Shown here piece by piece: positions 7,246-15,879 of a stretch of 38,696 nt of DNA (positions are counted from its first letter, which is position 1; each line of letters starts with the position of its first letter). The notes under the pieces are model-generated. The model was not told the origin of the DNA. It ran no database searches and was given only the letters and a program-made list of their open reading frames with translations. Both the position numbers and the translations under genes were made by a program. This DNA comes from G963674505 sp964575975 (GTDB lineage: Bacteria; Desulfobacterota; Desulfobacteria; Desulfobacterales; SKZT01), in NCBI GenBank assembly GCA_964575975.1, contig CAZNTU010000026.1, positions 1 through 38,696 of the forward strand, given 5' to 3'.

Positions 7246-8598
7246 ATGGAAAACAGAAGATTCAAGCTTGCAGCAACAAAGTATGTTTCGTTTTTATTGA
7301 TTGTCGTCGCATTCATAGCCTCGACCGGTGTCAAGGCGGTGGCGCAGTACGACTATATCGATATTACCAATCCTTTTTTGAGGAAAGTCCCTATCGCCAT
7401 TCCTGAGTTCAAGGCCGTACGGGCGACGGAAGGAGAGTTGCAGGTCGGTCGGAAAGGGGCCGATTTTCTGTCCGATGCATTGGTTTTCACGGGCTATTTC
7501 ACGATGATCGACAGAGGCGCGTACTTGAGCAATCCCCAGGCGGCTGCTTTGGAAGGGCCAGGCATTCAATTCAGGAACTGGACCGCCATAGGAGCCGAAC
7601 TGCTGGTCACGGGGGGGGTGATATCGAGCGATGGAAAACTCGAGATGGAGCTGCGGCTTTTCGACACCATTCAGCAGAACATGATCGTAGGAAAGAAGTA
7701 TGTCGGGGCCGAGCAGGATCTCAGAAAAATGATACACCGGTTCGCTAGCGAAATATTGTTTCATCTTACAGGAAACCGAGGGATATTCGACAGCAAAATC
7801 GCTTTCGTATCCACAGGCACCGGAACCAAGGAAATATATATTTGCGACTTCGACGGCACCGGTATCGCGCAGTTCACAGCACATAAATCGATTTCGCTGT
7901 TTCCGGCTTGGTCCTACGACAGCCAGTGGATTGCGTATACCTCCTACGCGAAGGGAAAGCCAGACCTGTACATTAAAAACGTCGGAAACAAAGCCGGAAC
8001 GGTGGTCTCCCGCAAGGGGTTGAACAGCTTTCCCGCATGGAGGCCCGGAAGGCTCGAACTGGCAGCCACCCTTTCGTTTTCGGGGGATCAGGAAATCTAC
8101 CTGTTGTCGTCGAATGGCAGCCTGATCAGGCAGCTTACGGTGAACGAGGGAATTGACGTGTCCCCGACGTTTTCGCCGGACGGAAAGCAAATGGCCTTTG
8201 TTTCCAGACGCGCAGGGAATCCCCAAATCTACATACAAAACATTGAAACGGGCAGTGTTCGCCGTCTGACTTTCGAGGGAAACTACAACACGCAGCCGGC
8301 TTGGTCTCCGCAGGGGGATAAGATAGCTTATTCCAGCATGGGCGGCGGCGAATTGAACATATGCGTGATGGGAGTCGACGGCTCGGGACCGCTTCAGCTG
8401 ACATACAATGCCAGGAACAACGAATCTCCATCGTGGTCGCCCGACGGGAGCATGATCGTCTTTAGCTCGACGCGCGAAGGACCTTCCAGGATTTACGTGA
8501 TGACCGCTTTCGGCACGGATCAACGTCGTCTGTTGTCCGCGCCGGGCGAACAGAGCAGTCCTGCCTGGTCCCCCAGCGTTGTGGATAACTTGAACTGA
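7246..8598 (+). CDS. tolB: TolB, periplasmic beta-propeller protein
   Basis: A 450-residue Tol-Pal component that binds Pal and, through its N-terminus, TolA in the periplasm. A signal peptide runs to about residue 33 (AVA before Q34). An N-terminal alpha/beta domain follows (about 34-165), then a C-terminal propeller built of repeated PD40 blades with motifs such as FSPDGKQMAFVS, WSPQGDKIAYSS and WSPDGSMIVFSS. The ATG at 7246 has only a weak ribosome-binding site (TCGAGA). It lies 96 bp after tolA and 30 bp before pal. Confidence 0.96.
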   Translation: MENRRFKLAATKYVSFLLIVVAFIASTGVKAVAQYDYIDITNPFLRKVPIAIPEFKAVRATEGELQVGRKGADFLSDALVFTGYFTMIDRGAYLSNPQAAALEGPGIQFRNWTAIGAELLVTGGVISSDGKLEMELRLFDTIQQNMIVGKKYVGAEQDLRKMIHRFASEILFHLTGNRGIFDSKIAFVSTGTGTKEIYICDFDGTGIAQFTAHKSISLFPAWSYDSQWIAYTSYAKGKPDLYIKNVGNKAGTVVSRKGLNSFPAWRPGRLELAATLSFSGDQEIYLLSSNGSLIRQLTVNEGIDVSPTFSPDGKQMAFVSRRAGNPQIYIQNIETGSVRRLTFEGNYNTQPAWSPQGDKIAYSSMGGGELNICVMGVDGSGPLQLTYNARNNESPSWSPDGSMIVFSSTREGPSRIYVMTAFGTDQRRLLSAPGEQSSPAWSPSVVDNLN

Positions 8599-8628
8599 TT
8601 TTTGTCATACGAAAAGGAGGAGTAAAGA

Positions 8629-9195
8629 ATGAAGAAAAGGATTGGAATGGCTGTGTTCGTGTTGTTCTTGGTTCCTGGCCTGTTGTTCACGGCGGGTTGT
8701 TCGAAAAAGCAAGTGAAGCCCGACGAGACCGTGCCTGCGATAGAAACCGGGCAGGGGCAGGGTAGCGGTCTGTCCGCCGAGGAGGAGGCGAGACGCAGAG
8801 CGCTTGAGGAGCAGCGGCTGGCGGAGGAAAGAAGAAGACAGCAGGAAGCGGGGGCGCGAGCTGCGTTCGGGGAAAACGACATTTATTTCGATTTCGACGA
8901 TTCGACGCTCACCCCGACTGCGCAGGCGGTTCTGAGGGAAAAGGCGGCTTTCATGAACGCCTACCCGGAGATTGAAGTCATAATCGAAGGACACTGCGAC
9001 GAGCGCGGTACCAACGAGTACAACATGGCCCTCGGAGAGAGAAGGGCCGAGTCCGCCAAGAGGTTTCTCATGAATCTGGGAATTTCGGGTTCCAGGATGA
9101 CGACGATCAGCTACGGGGAAGAAAAACCCGCCGCTTTGGGACACGACGAGGAATCGTGGGCCAGAAACCGTCGGGCCCACTTTGAAATTCGTTAA
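8629..9195 (+). CDS. pal: Pal, peptidoglycan-associated lipoprotein
   Basis: A 188-residue outer-membrane lipoprotein that anchors the membrane to peptidoglycan. The lipobox FTAGC puts the lipidated cysteine at residue 24. A Q/E/R-rich linker (about 45-75) precedes an OmpA-like domain (about 82-188) with the peptidoglycan-binding signature GHCDERGTNEYNMALGERRA. AAGGAGG lies just upstream of the ATG at 8629. A strong terminator follows the gene and closes the tol operon. Confidence 0.97.
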   Translation: MKKRIGMAVFVLFLVPGLLFTAGCSKKQVKPDETVPAIETGQGQGSGLSAEEEARRRALEEQRLAEERRRQQEAGARAAFGENDIYFDFDDSTLTPTAQAVLREKAAFMNAYPEIEVIIEGHCDERGTNEYNMALGERRAESAKRFLMNLGISGSRMTTISYGEEKPAALGHDEESWARNRRAHFEIR

Positions 9196-9225
9196 GATTC
9201 GACAAACTGTTTTTTGAATTCGTGG

Positions 9226-9260
9226 AAAACCGGCGGATGGCTTGTCTCCGCCGGTTTTTT
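9226..9260 (+). terminator. Rho-independent terminator after pal
   Basis: A 12-bp perfect stem (AAAACCGGCGGA, 9226-9237, with TCCGCCGGTTTT, 9247-9258) has a 9-nt loop and ends in a run of six T (9255-9260). This is a classic intrinsic terminator, 30 bp after the pal stop. It separates the tol genes from cpoB. Confidence 0.92.
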
Positions 9261-9354
9261 GCCATGGACGTTTCTAGGTTTGCGCAACGATATCCTTGTC
9301 CATGCGCCATTTCAGTTTGCGGGATGAAAAAAATCGAGCAGCGGGATTAAAGAC

Positions 9355-10245
9355 ATGAAAAAAGCAATTTTCGTCGTTTTTTACGTGGTGTTTCTATCCG
9401 GGTGCGTATCTCAGCAGGATGTGATCAATTTGGACTACCGTCTTTCGCGCTTGGAGAAAGAAAGCGCCGAACTGAAGAAACATTTTAACGCGAGCGAAGA
9501 GAGATTGGAGAAAATCAGCCAATCTCGCCAGGAAGAAGAGCTTGAACTCAGAAACCAGTCGGCCGACGTTCACGTGAAGGCGGACAGGCTTCAGGAAGAG
9601 CTTAGAATCTTGAACGGCAGGCTCGAAGAGGTCCAACACCGTCTCGAAAAGGAGTTGGGGGCAAAGGGGGAGGGCCAGGCTAATCTAAGCGAGTTGGCCG
9701 CATACAACAACGAACGCTTGGATCGGGTCGAAAAATATTTGAATCTCGAACCCGTGAGAAAGGCCGCTTCCGGTCCGTCTTCCGATTCAAGGCCGGAGAC
9801 GACGCCACCGGCTCTTCCGGTCGAGCAACCGGCCGGGACAAAGCCCGCCGAAGTCTCGAAGCCGGTTGCCCAAATGTCCGATTCCGATTTGTATGTCGCC
9901 GCCAAGCAGGCTTTCGACCAAGGAAGATACGAGGAGGCAAGGCAGGGATTCGAGGCGATGATGGCGAAGTATCCCGATTCGACAAGAGCGGACAACGCTC
10001 AGTTCTGGATCGGGGAAACGTATTACCAGGAAAGATGGTACGAAAAGGCTATCCTCGAGTACCAGAAGGTCATCGAAAAATACTCGAAGGGAAACAAAGT
10101 GGCGGCCGCCATGCTTAAACAAGGCTTCGCCTTCTTGAACCTCGGGGACAAGAACAGCGCCCGCATAACCCTGAAAGACCTGGTGAGCAAATATCCCAGC
10201 TCCAACGAAGCGGCCGTGGCCAAAAAGAAGCTGGGGGAATTGTGA
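9355..10245 (+). CDS. cpoB: CpoB/YbgF-like Tol-Pal-associated lipoprotein
   Basis: A 296-residue protein that, in the CpoB/YbgF family, works with Tol-Pal to coordinate cell-wall synthesis with outer-membrane constriction. Here the N-terminus has a lipobox (LSGC, C17), so it is predicted to be a lipoprotein, unlike the soluble E. coli protein. A long coiled coil follows (about 23-125), then a Pro/Ser-rich linker and three C-terminal TPR units (about 177-296), with the familiar pattern of A-F-x-x-G-x-Y and YPDS. It stands alone after the pal terminator; its own promoter was not recognised and its ribosome-binding site is weak. Confidence 0.9.
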   Translation: MKKAIFVVFYVVFLSGCVSQQDVINLDYRLSRLEKESAELKKHFNASEERLEKISQSRQEEELELRNQSADVHVKADRLQEELRILNGRLEEVQHRLEKELGAKGEGQANLSELAAYNNERLDRVEKYLNLEPVRKAASGPSSDSRPETTPPALPVEQPAGTKPAEVSKPVAQMSDSDLYVAAKQAFDQGRYEEARQGFEAMMAKYPDSTRADNAQFWIGETYYQERWYEKAILEYQKVIEKYSKGNKVAAAMLKQGFAFLNLGDKNSARITLKDLVSKYPSSNEAAVAKKKLGEL

Positions 10246-10315
10246 TCGTCACGATTTCGCGTTTTTCAAGTCGAGGATTCGGAATCGGCGGCCTGACACG
10301 GCCCCGCCTTTGGAT

Positions 10316-10810
10316 ATGGCGAAAATAATCGGCATCGATCCCGGACTATCCGCGACGGGGGTCGGGATCGTGACCGGCTCTTTCCGTCGGATAACCGGAT
10401 ACGCATACGGAAGCATCCGAACCTCCAAGAGCATGGAGCTGTCGTACAGGCTCGACTTGATTTTCACCAGGACATTGAAAATTCTCGAGGCCGAAAAGCC
10501 CGACTTGATGGTTCTCGAGGATATTTTTTCCTTGAAAGAGTACCCGAAATCCGGCATCATCCTAGGGAAGGTGGCAGGCGTCGTTTTGCTGGCCGGGCGT
10601 CGTTCGGACACGCCCTCGGCCGAAATTTCCGTAAGGGAGGCCAAGCAGGTTCTGACTGGAAACGGGAACGCGGGCAAGGCGCAGCTGGAGCGGTCCGTCA
10701 GGGACAGGCTGGGTGCGCCCGATGCCATAAAGCCGGACCACGCCTCCGACGCCCTTGCGCTTGCGCTCATCGGTCTTTATCGATGCGGTTGCGAAGCTCA
10801 AGGCCTTTAA
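10316..10810 (+). CDS. ruvC: Holliday junction resolvase RuvC
   Basis: A 164-residue endonuclease that cuts four-way DNA junctions moved by RuvAB. Catalytic acidic residues are visible: D8 in GIDPG, E68 in LEDIF, and the C-terminal pair H142 and D145 in HASDALALAL. A histidine in place of the third aspartate is the form known from Thermus RuvC, so the site looks intact. A TTG at 10310 is a possible alternative start two codons earlier. No clear Shine-Dalgarno sequence is seen for either. The gene heads ruvC-ruvA-ruvB with 35 bp before ruvA. Confidence 0.95.
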   Translation: MAKIIGIDPGLSATGVGIVTGSFRRITGYAYGSIRTSKSMELSYRLDLIFTRTLKILEAEKPDLMVLEDIFSLKEYPKSGIILGKVAGVVLLAGRRSDTPSAEISVREAKQVLTGNGNAGKAQLERSVRDRLGAPDAIKPDHASDALALALIGLYRCGCEAQGL

Positions 10811-10845
10811 AATTGGTTTGATCGACTTTCCCGCGGCGAAATTGC

Positions 10846-11463
10846 ATGATCGGATATATCGAAGGAAAACTATTGAAAAAGGACGAGGACCGAATACTGG
10901 TGCTCGCCAATCAAGTCGGCTACGAAGTCATGCTCCCGGCGGTCGTCATGAAAACCTTGAGCGACAAGGACGTCGGGGACGAAGTTACGCTTTTCATTTA
11001 TTATCAGCAAAGCGAGCGCCAACCCAAGCCAGTCCTGATCGGTTTCAACAACGACCTCGAGCGCGAATTCTTCCAGTATTTCATAACGGCGGAGGACATC
11101 GGTCCTTTGAAGGCGGTCAAGGCGCTTACCGTATCCATCGGTGAAATTGCCGCCGCCATAGAGGCGAAGGACGTCGGAAAATTGAAAAACCTGAAAGGCA
11201 TCGGCCCAAGAACCGCGCAAAAAATCATCGCTACGTTGAACGGCAAAATGGGCAGGTTCGTCGACGACGCCCGTCCCCCGGCGAACGACGATTTGCCGGA
11301 GGCGGACTTTATCCGCCCGGTCCTCGACGTTCTCGTCTCGCAATTGGGACACAAGCCTGCGGACGCCAAAAAAATGATCGGCGAGGCCTTGAAGAGAAAC
11401 CACGATATCCGCACCCCCGAGGAACTTTTCGACGAAGTGTACGGAGGATCTAAAAACCGATGA
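10846..11463 (+). CDS. ruvA: Holliday junction branch migration protein RuvA
   Basis: A 205-residue DNA-binding subunit that tetramerises on Holliday junctions and recruits RuvB. It has the N-terminal OB domain (1-65, beginning MIGYIEGKL), two helix-hairpin-helix motifs in the middle (the second is LKGIGPRTAQKII, about 115-127) and a C-terminal RuvB-binding domain (about 155-205), joined by an acidic linker. Its stop codon overlaps the ruvB start as ATGA, indicating translational coupling. Confidence 0.96.
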   Translation: MIGYIEGKLLKKDEDRILVLANQVGYEVMLPAVVMKTLSDKDVGDEVTLFIYYQQSERQPKPVLIGFNNDLEREFFQYFITAEDIGPLKAVKALTVSIGEIAAAIEAKDVGKLKNLKGIGPRTAQKIIATLNGKMGRFVDDARPPANDDLPEADFIRPVLDVLVSQLGHKPADAKKMIGEALKRNHDIRTPEELFDEVYGGSKNR

Positions 11464-12503
11464 ACGACGAAGTCTGGAAATTTTCCTCCAAATCCCAAGG
11501 CATCCTTTCCGGAGCGACGCTTCCCGTGGACAGGGGACCGGAAATTACGTCCTTGCGCCCTACGCGCCTTCGCGAATATATCGGACAGAAGGAAATCGTC
11601 GAGACCCTCCAGATCGCGATCGAAGCCGCCAAAAAACGGAGGGAGCCGCTGGATCATGTCTTGCTGCACGGTCCTCCCGGATTGGGAAAGACAACCCTTT
11701 CGCACATCATCGCGAACGAGATGGAGGGAAGGTTGACCGTTTCCTCCGGACCGGCCCTCGAAAAAGGCGGTGACCTCATCGGAATCCTGACCCACCTGGA
11801 AGAAAACGACGTTCTGTTCATCGACGAAATACATCGAACTCCCAAGCCCGTGGAGGAGTTTTTATATCCGGCCATGGAGGATTTCGCCGTGGATTTCATT
11901 TTCGACAAGGGCACCCATGCGCGAAGCCATCGTTTTCAATTGAAGCGGTTCACCCTGGTGGGGGCCACTACCCGCGTCGGGCTTTTGTCCGCTCCATTGA
12001 GAGACCGGTTCGGTATATTCAGAAGCCTTGATTTTTACAATAACGAGGACTTGGTTACCATCGGGAAAAGATCCGCGAAAATATTGAAGGTCGATATGGA
12101 CGAGCACGGGGCTGTCGAGTTGGCGAAACGATCCAGGGGGACTCCCCGAATCGTGAATCGCCTGCTTAAGAGAGTTCGGGATTTTGCCCAAGTACGTTCG
12201 GACGGGACCGTGAACAAGGGGACGGTGGAGGCCGCGCTGGCGTTGGAAGGCGTAGACGCCAAAGGTTTGACCAATCTGGACCGCCGCTATCTGACGACCA
12301 TCATAGAATACTATTCGGGCGGACCCGTGGGAATCGAGGCGATAGCCGCCACCTTGCAGGAAGAGACCGACACTTTGGTTGACGTCGTGGAGCCGTATCT
12401 ATTGAAGATCGGTATGCTGACCCGGACGTCGGCCGGACGCAGAACGGCGGAGTCGGCGTACGAACATCTACGGTTTCCCTACCAGAAAAAAATGTTTTCC
12501 TGA
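11460..12503 (+). CDS. ruvB: Holliday junction branch migration ATPase RuvB
   Basis: A 347-residue AAA+ motor that drives branch migration with RuvA. It shows Walker A GPPGLGKTT (71-79), Walker B LFIDEIHR (about 119-126), the sensor-1 segment GATTRVGLLSAPLRDRF with its arginine finger region, and a C-terminal winged-helix domain with the motif YYSGGPVGIEAIAATLQEE. The usual LSP after EIHR is replaced by TPK, a minor change. The ATG at 11460 overlaps the ruvA stop. Confidence 0.97.
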   Translation: MNDEVWKFSSKSQGILSGATLPVDRGPEITSLRPTRLREYIGQKEIVETLQIAIEAAKKRREPLDHVLLHGPPGLGKTTLSHIIANEMEGRLTVSSGPALEKGGDLIGILTHLEENDVLFIDEIHRTPKPVEEFLYPAMEDFAVDFIFDKGTHARSHRFQLKRFTLVGATTRVGLLSAPLRDRFGIFRSLDFYNNEDLVTIGKRSAKILKVDMDEHGAVELAKRSRGTPRIVNRLLKRVRDFAQVRSDGTVNKGTVEAALALEGVDAKGLTNLDRRYLTTIIEYYSGGPVGIEAIAATLQEETDTLVDVVEPYLLKIGMLTRTSAGRRTAESAYEHLRFPYQKKMFS

Positions 12504-12533
12504 ATTGGGTACCGCAGGGAAGGAGACTCCCGA

Positions 12534-12560
12534 ATGATTGGAAAAAAATGCCCTGCATAA
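12534..12560 (+). other. Eight-codon leader frame overlapping the SAM hydrolase start
   Basis: An ATG at 12534 follows AAGGAG (12519-12525 region) at good spacing and encodes MIGKKCPA before TAA at 12558. It overlaps the start of the next gene in the +2 (that is, -1) frame. The A7 run at 12542-12548 has the form A AAA AAA, a perfect -1 slippery heptamer. Slippage there would join this frame directly to the ATG of the SAM hydrolase. An uncounted eighth A would do the same. See findings. Confidence 0.4.
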
Positions 12561-13372
12561 CCCTTCTCACAGATTTCGGCGATTCCGACGAATACGCGGG
12601 AGTCATGAAAGGAGTAATCCTTTCGATCGCCCCCGGCGCCTCCATTGTCGATCTGACCCACAAAATCGCGCCCCAGGAAATTGTCCAGGCCGCCTGCGTC
12701 TTGGAGTCGTCTTGGTCTTTCTTTCCGAAGGGGACGGTCCATACGGTTGTAGTGGACCCCGGCGTCGGTTCCCAAAGAAAGATAGTCGCGTTGAAAACGG
12801 AAGGACACTATTTTTTGGCTCCTGACAACGGCGTGTTGTCTTTGTTGATGCGGGAAAGAAAAACAGAAGCGGCCGTTCGGGTCGAAAATTCCGAATTCTT
12901 TCTCCACGATGTCAGCAATACGTTTCACGGAAGAGACATTTTCGCGCCGGTTGCAGCCAAGCTGTTCTTGCGTACGCCTCTCGAAAGGTTCGGGCCGCCG
13001 GTCGATCCCGCCGAACTCGTGAATCTGCAAATTTCTCGCGCGTCCGTTTCCCCGGACAAAGTCATTTCGGGCGTCGTGGTTTACATCGACCATTTTGGAA
13101 ACCTGATCACCGATGTCGAAGCGAAAACGCTTTTCGATCTGTGCGCTCTGTTTCCGGAAAAAATTCCCGTGACGAAATTGGGCGGCCGGAAAATAGAGGG
13201 ATTGAGGTCCAGTTACGGAAGCGTCCTCGAAAACCGGCCCCTGATGATCGTCGGAAGCCGAGGCTATTTGGAGATCGCTGTCAACCGCAGCTCGGCTGCT
13301 CGTGCTCTGGGCGTGGAAAAAGGCGCGCCATTGAGGATTTACATGTCGGACAAAAAGAGCGATGTGGCCTGA
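12548..13372 (+). CDS. S-adenosyl-L-methionine hydrolase (DUF62 family)
   Basis: A 274-residue member of the SAM hydroxide adenosyltransferase family, which converts SAM plus water to adenosine and methionine; chlorinases and fluorinases are rare relatives. Conserved segments are TLLTDFGDSDEYAGVMKGVI (residues 5-24), DLTHKI, VVVDPGVGSQRKIV, APDNGVLS, FHGRDIFAPVAAKL and GVVVYIDHFGNLITDV, followed by the C-terminal beta domain with VNRSSAARALG. The family normally begins right at this ATG, although the nearest good ribosome-binding site serves an out-of-frame ATG 14 bases upstream. The gene lies 44 bp after ruvB and 29 bp before the next gene. The physiological role of this family is not settled. 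Confidence 0.88.
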   Translation: MPCITLLTDFGDSDEYAGVMKGVILSIAPGASIVDLTHKIAPQEIVQAACVLESSWSFFPKGTVHTVVVDPGVGSQRKIVALKTEGHYFLAPDNGVLSLLMRERKTEAAVRVENSEFFLHDVSNTFHGRDIFAPVAAKLFLRTPLERFGPPVDPAELVNLQISRASVSPDKVISGVVVYIDHFGNLITDVEAKTLFDLCALFPEKIPVTKLGGRKIEGLRSSYGSVLENRPLMIVGSRGYLEIAVNRSSAARALGVEKGAPLRIYMSDKKSDVA

Positions 13373-13401
13373 TTCGCTTTCGACAAGAGAAAAGGTTTAA
13401 T

Positions 13402-14289
13402 ATGGCAAAGCACCACGTGCAATCCGAGGCGGGCACGCCGAGACTTTCCAGGCGGAAGTCGCGTTGGCGCCTTATGCTGATCGGCGATCACGGAAAAATC
13501 GTCACTATCCCGAGACACAAGACTATCTTTGTTTCGGTCGTATTGATCCTTATATTGTCGTTGCTTTCGACGGGAGCATCCATTTTTCTCTATCTCGAGA
13601 TTCGACGGGAAACCCAAAATCTGGAAAAAGTTCTGGTCCGATACGAAGAAACCGTGAAGGGTCTCGAAGCCGAAAAGGAGATTCTATCTGCGCGACTTGT
13701 GGTAGCGGGAATCGATCCGGGGGGGCTCGAGGTGAAAAAGGAGGCGCCTGCGCCGGAATCCGCGCCGCCCGAAAAATCGAACCTTGGAAAGAAGCAGGCT
13801 CCGGAAAAGCGAGCGCGGGAAAAACCCCCGGTGGAAGACGGAAAAGACGAATCGGGCGAAGTTGGAGAAGAAAAGGACGAACCGTTGAACAAATCCGAAA
13901 GCGAAGAGGCCGAAAATACCGTCGTGATTTCGGAGATGGCGTTCCTGGACGATTTCAAAGCCGATTACGACAAACGCGAATCGATCCTGAAGGCAAGCTT
14001 CAAACTGGTTAACCGTTCCGGCGAAAAGCTGAGGGGCTATATCCTGGTGTTGCTGAAAAACCCCGAAAAAAACATCGACATGTGGGTGGCCATGGAAGAT
14101 CCCCCTGTCGAAAAAGGCGACCCGTCGGATTACAAAAGCGGCCGTTTTTTCGAGATCGCCAAATTCAAGACGATTCAATTTGTCGCCGAAAATGTCGAAA
14201 ACAAAGGCAAGTTTGTCGAGGCGGAGGTTTATATTTACGACCAAGACGGAAATTTGCTTTTGAAACAGACCTTTTCGCTGAATAGATGA
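13402..14289 (+). CDS. Membrane-anchored coiled-coil protein of unknown function
   Basis: A 295-residue protein I do not recognise. The start at ATG 13402 has AAAGG at suitable spacing; a longer frame upstream overlaps the SAM hydrolase and is rejected. A basic cytoplasmic N-terminus (1-40) precedes one transmembrane helix (about 42-65), a short coiled coil (about 66-98), a low-complexity P/E/K-rich stretch (about 112-170) and a C-terminal folded domain (about 172-295) rich in F, K and D that alternates beta-like strands. The topology suggests a periplasmic domain on a charged stalk. Its stop overlaps the start of the bactofilin gene (ATGA), which argues for a shared role, perhaps anchoring or sensing at the cell wall; this is inference. 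Confidence 0.75.
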   Translation: MAKHHVQSEAGTPRLSRRKSRWRLMLIGDHGKIVTIPRHKTIFVSVVLILILSLLSTGASIFLYLEIRRETQNLEKVLVRYEETVKGLEAEKEILSARLVVAGIDPGGLEVKKEAPAPESAPPEKSNLGKKQAPEKRAREKPPVEDGKDESGEVGEEKDEPLNKSESEEAENTVVISEMAFLDDFKADYDKRESILKASFKLVNRSGEKLRGYILVLLKNPEKNIDMWVAMEDPPVEKGDPSDYKSGRFFEIAKFKTIQFVAENVENKGKFVEAEVYIYDQDGNLLLKQTFSLNR

Positions 14290-14648
14290 CGATGTGGAGA
14301 GGAATCGTGAAAAAAAATCCGAACGATTTTTCATTGATCGACAATGGCCTTACCATCGACGGGACTGTCGCATGCTCGGGCAAGCTGATCGTGAGAGGAT
14401 GCTTGCGGGGCAAAGTGGATGGCGAGAATATCATCATTGCCGAGGACGGTCTTGTTGAGGCGGAGCTGACCGCGAAAAGCGTTTCGATCGGAGGAAGGTT
14501 CGAGGGGACGATTAAAAATACGGATGAATTGATCATTCTATCCACGGGCGTTTGTACCGGAAGCGTGACCTGCGGCGTTCTGGTTTTGGAGCCTGGCGGA
14601 ATCCTGAACGCGGATGTGTCCTGCGAGGGAAAGGAGATCGGGAAATGA
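14286..14648 (+). CDS. Bactofilin (polymer-forming cytoskeletal protein)
   Basis: A 120-residue protein of the bactofilin (DUF583) family, which forms nucleotide-independent filaments through a right-handed beta-helix. The core (about 18-115) shows the repeated short beta turns typical of the family, for example LTIDGTVACSGKLIVRG, GLVEAELTAKSVSIGGRFEG and GSVTCGVLVLEPGG. The N- and C-terminal tails are short, as usual. The start is at ATG 14286 or ATG 14292; the first overlaps the preceding stop. The downstream gene also overlaps by ATGA. Bactofilins often work with peptidoglycan enzymes or membrane partners; here the candidate partner is the upstream anchored protein. Confidence 0.9.
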   Translation: MTMWRGIVKKNPNDFSLIDNGLTIDGTVACSGKLIVRGCLRGKVDGENIIIAEDGLVEAELTAKSVSIGGRFEGTIKNTDELIILSTGVCTGSVTCGVLVLEPGGILNADVSCEGKEIGK

Positions 14649-15859
14649 CCGTCGAAATCGGTCTGGAAGCCATCGAGAGGGCGGCCGGTTTTATTCGCGG
14701 CACGGTGATTCGAACCCCTCTTCTACACTCTCCGTTCTTGAGCCGAAAATTCGGCGGGGATATCTACCTGAAAATGGAGAACCTTCAAAAGACCGGATCG
14801 TTTAAAATCAGAGGAGCCTCGCATAAATTGCTGTCTCTTGCGCGTTCGGGAGATATCCCCTTCGTGACCGCCGCCTCGGCGGGCAATCACGCGCAAGGCG
14901 TCGCCCTGGCGGCGAAAAACGCCGGAATATTTTCAACCATCGTCATGCCGGAGTGGGCGTCCATATCCAAACAGGAGGCCACTCGCGCATACGGCGGCAA
15001 GGTGGTATGCTTCGGGCAAAGCATCGCGGAAAGCCTCGAAAAGGCCAAGGATCTTGCCGGGGACGACAAGCTGTTCATCCACCCGTTCGACGATCCCGAC
15101 ATAATCGCGGGGCAGGGGACTGTCGGCTTGGAGATCATGGAAGAATTGAAAGACGTGGGTTTGATCCTTTGTCCCCTCGGGGGAGGAGGATTGATATCGG
15201 GGGTGGCGTCCGCCGCGAAGGCGATCAAGCCCGGCGTGAAAGTCGTCGGGGCGCAGGCCGCCGCGTGCCCGTCGGCGGTGGAGTCCCTGAAAGCGGGAAA
15301 ACCGGTTCGCGTGAATTCGGAAAAATCGATCGCAGACGGCATAAGCGTTAAACAGGTGGGCGACCGAACGTTTGAAATCATTAAACGGTTGGTCGACGAG
15401 GTAGTCCTTGCTGCGGAAGAGGATATCGCCGCTGCGGTGTTGACTTTGCTCGAAAAGAAAAAAATCCTGGCCGAGGGGTCCGGCGCCGTGGGACTTGCCG
15501 CTCTTCTGAACGGCTCCGTGAAAGCTCCTCCGAACGGAAAGACGGTCCTGATAGTCAGTGGCGGCAATGTCGACAGTCCTCTTCTTGGACGAATTTTGCG
15601 CCAGGGGCTCGTTAAAAACGGGAGAATAATGAGATTCGAGGTTGTTTTGGACGACTTCCCCGGCGCTCTTTCCGGACTGCTGAACCTTGTGGCGAAAGTC
15701 GGGGCCAATGTTCTGCACATCTATCACGACAGGCGTCTGCGTTCCCTTCCGATCTACCGCACTCTCGTCGGACTGGAGATTGAAACCCGAGGTCCGGACC
15801 ATGTCAGGCAACTGGCGGAAGCACTGCTTGGCAACGGTTACGAGGTGATAATGAAGTGA
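14645..15859 (+). CDS. ilvA: Threonine ammonia-lyase with C-terminal ACT domain
   Basis: A 404-residue PLP enzyme that deaminates threonine to 2-oxobutanoate, feeding isoleucine synthesis or threonine breakdown. PLP is bound by K54 in GSFKIRGA; the phosphate-binding glycine loop is LGGGGLISGVA (about 177-187) and the SGGNVDS motif comes later. The last 80 residues form an ACT-like domain, giving the medium-length form of the enzyme rather than the two-regulatory-domain E. coli IlvA. The ATG at 14645 overlaps the bactofilin stop; upstream in-frame extension would run through bactofilin and is rejected. Serine racemase/dehydratase relatives are an alternative. It converges with the minus-strand zinc-ribbon gene, with only 20 bp between stops and no visible terminator. 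Confidence 0.92.
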   Translation: MTVEIGLEAIERAAGFIRGTVIRTPLLHSPFLSRKFGGDIYLKMENLQKTGSFKIRGASHKLLSLARSGDIPFVTAASAGNHAQGVALAAKNAGIFSTIVMPEWASISKQEATRAYGGKVVCFGQSIAESLEKAKDLAGDDKLFIHPFDDPDIIAGQGTVGLEIMEELKDVGLILCPLGGGGLISGVASAAKAIKPGVKVVGAQAAACPSAVESLKAGKPVRVNSEKSIADGISVKQVGDRTFEIIKRLVDEVVLAAEEDIAAAVLTLLEKKKILAEGSGAVGLAALLNGSVKAPPNGKTVLIVSGGNVDSPLLGRILRQGLVKNGRIMRFEVVLDDFPGALSGLLNLVAKVGANVLHIYHDRRLRSLPIYRTLVGLEIETRGPDHVRQLAEALLGNGYEVIMK

Positions 15860-15879
15860 CGATACAGAGTTCCCGTCCA

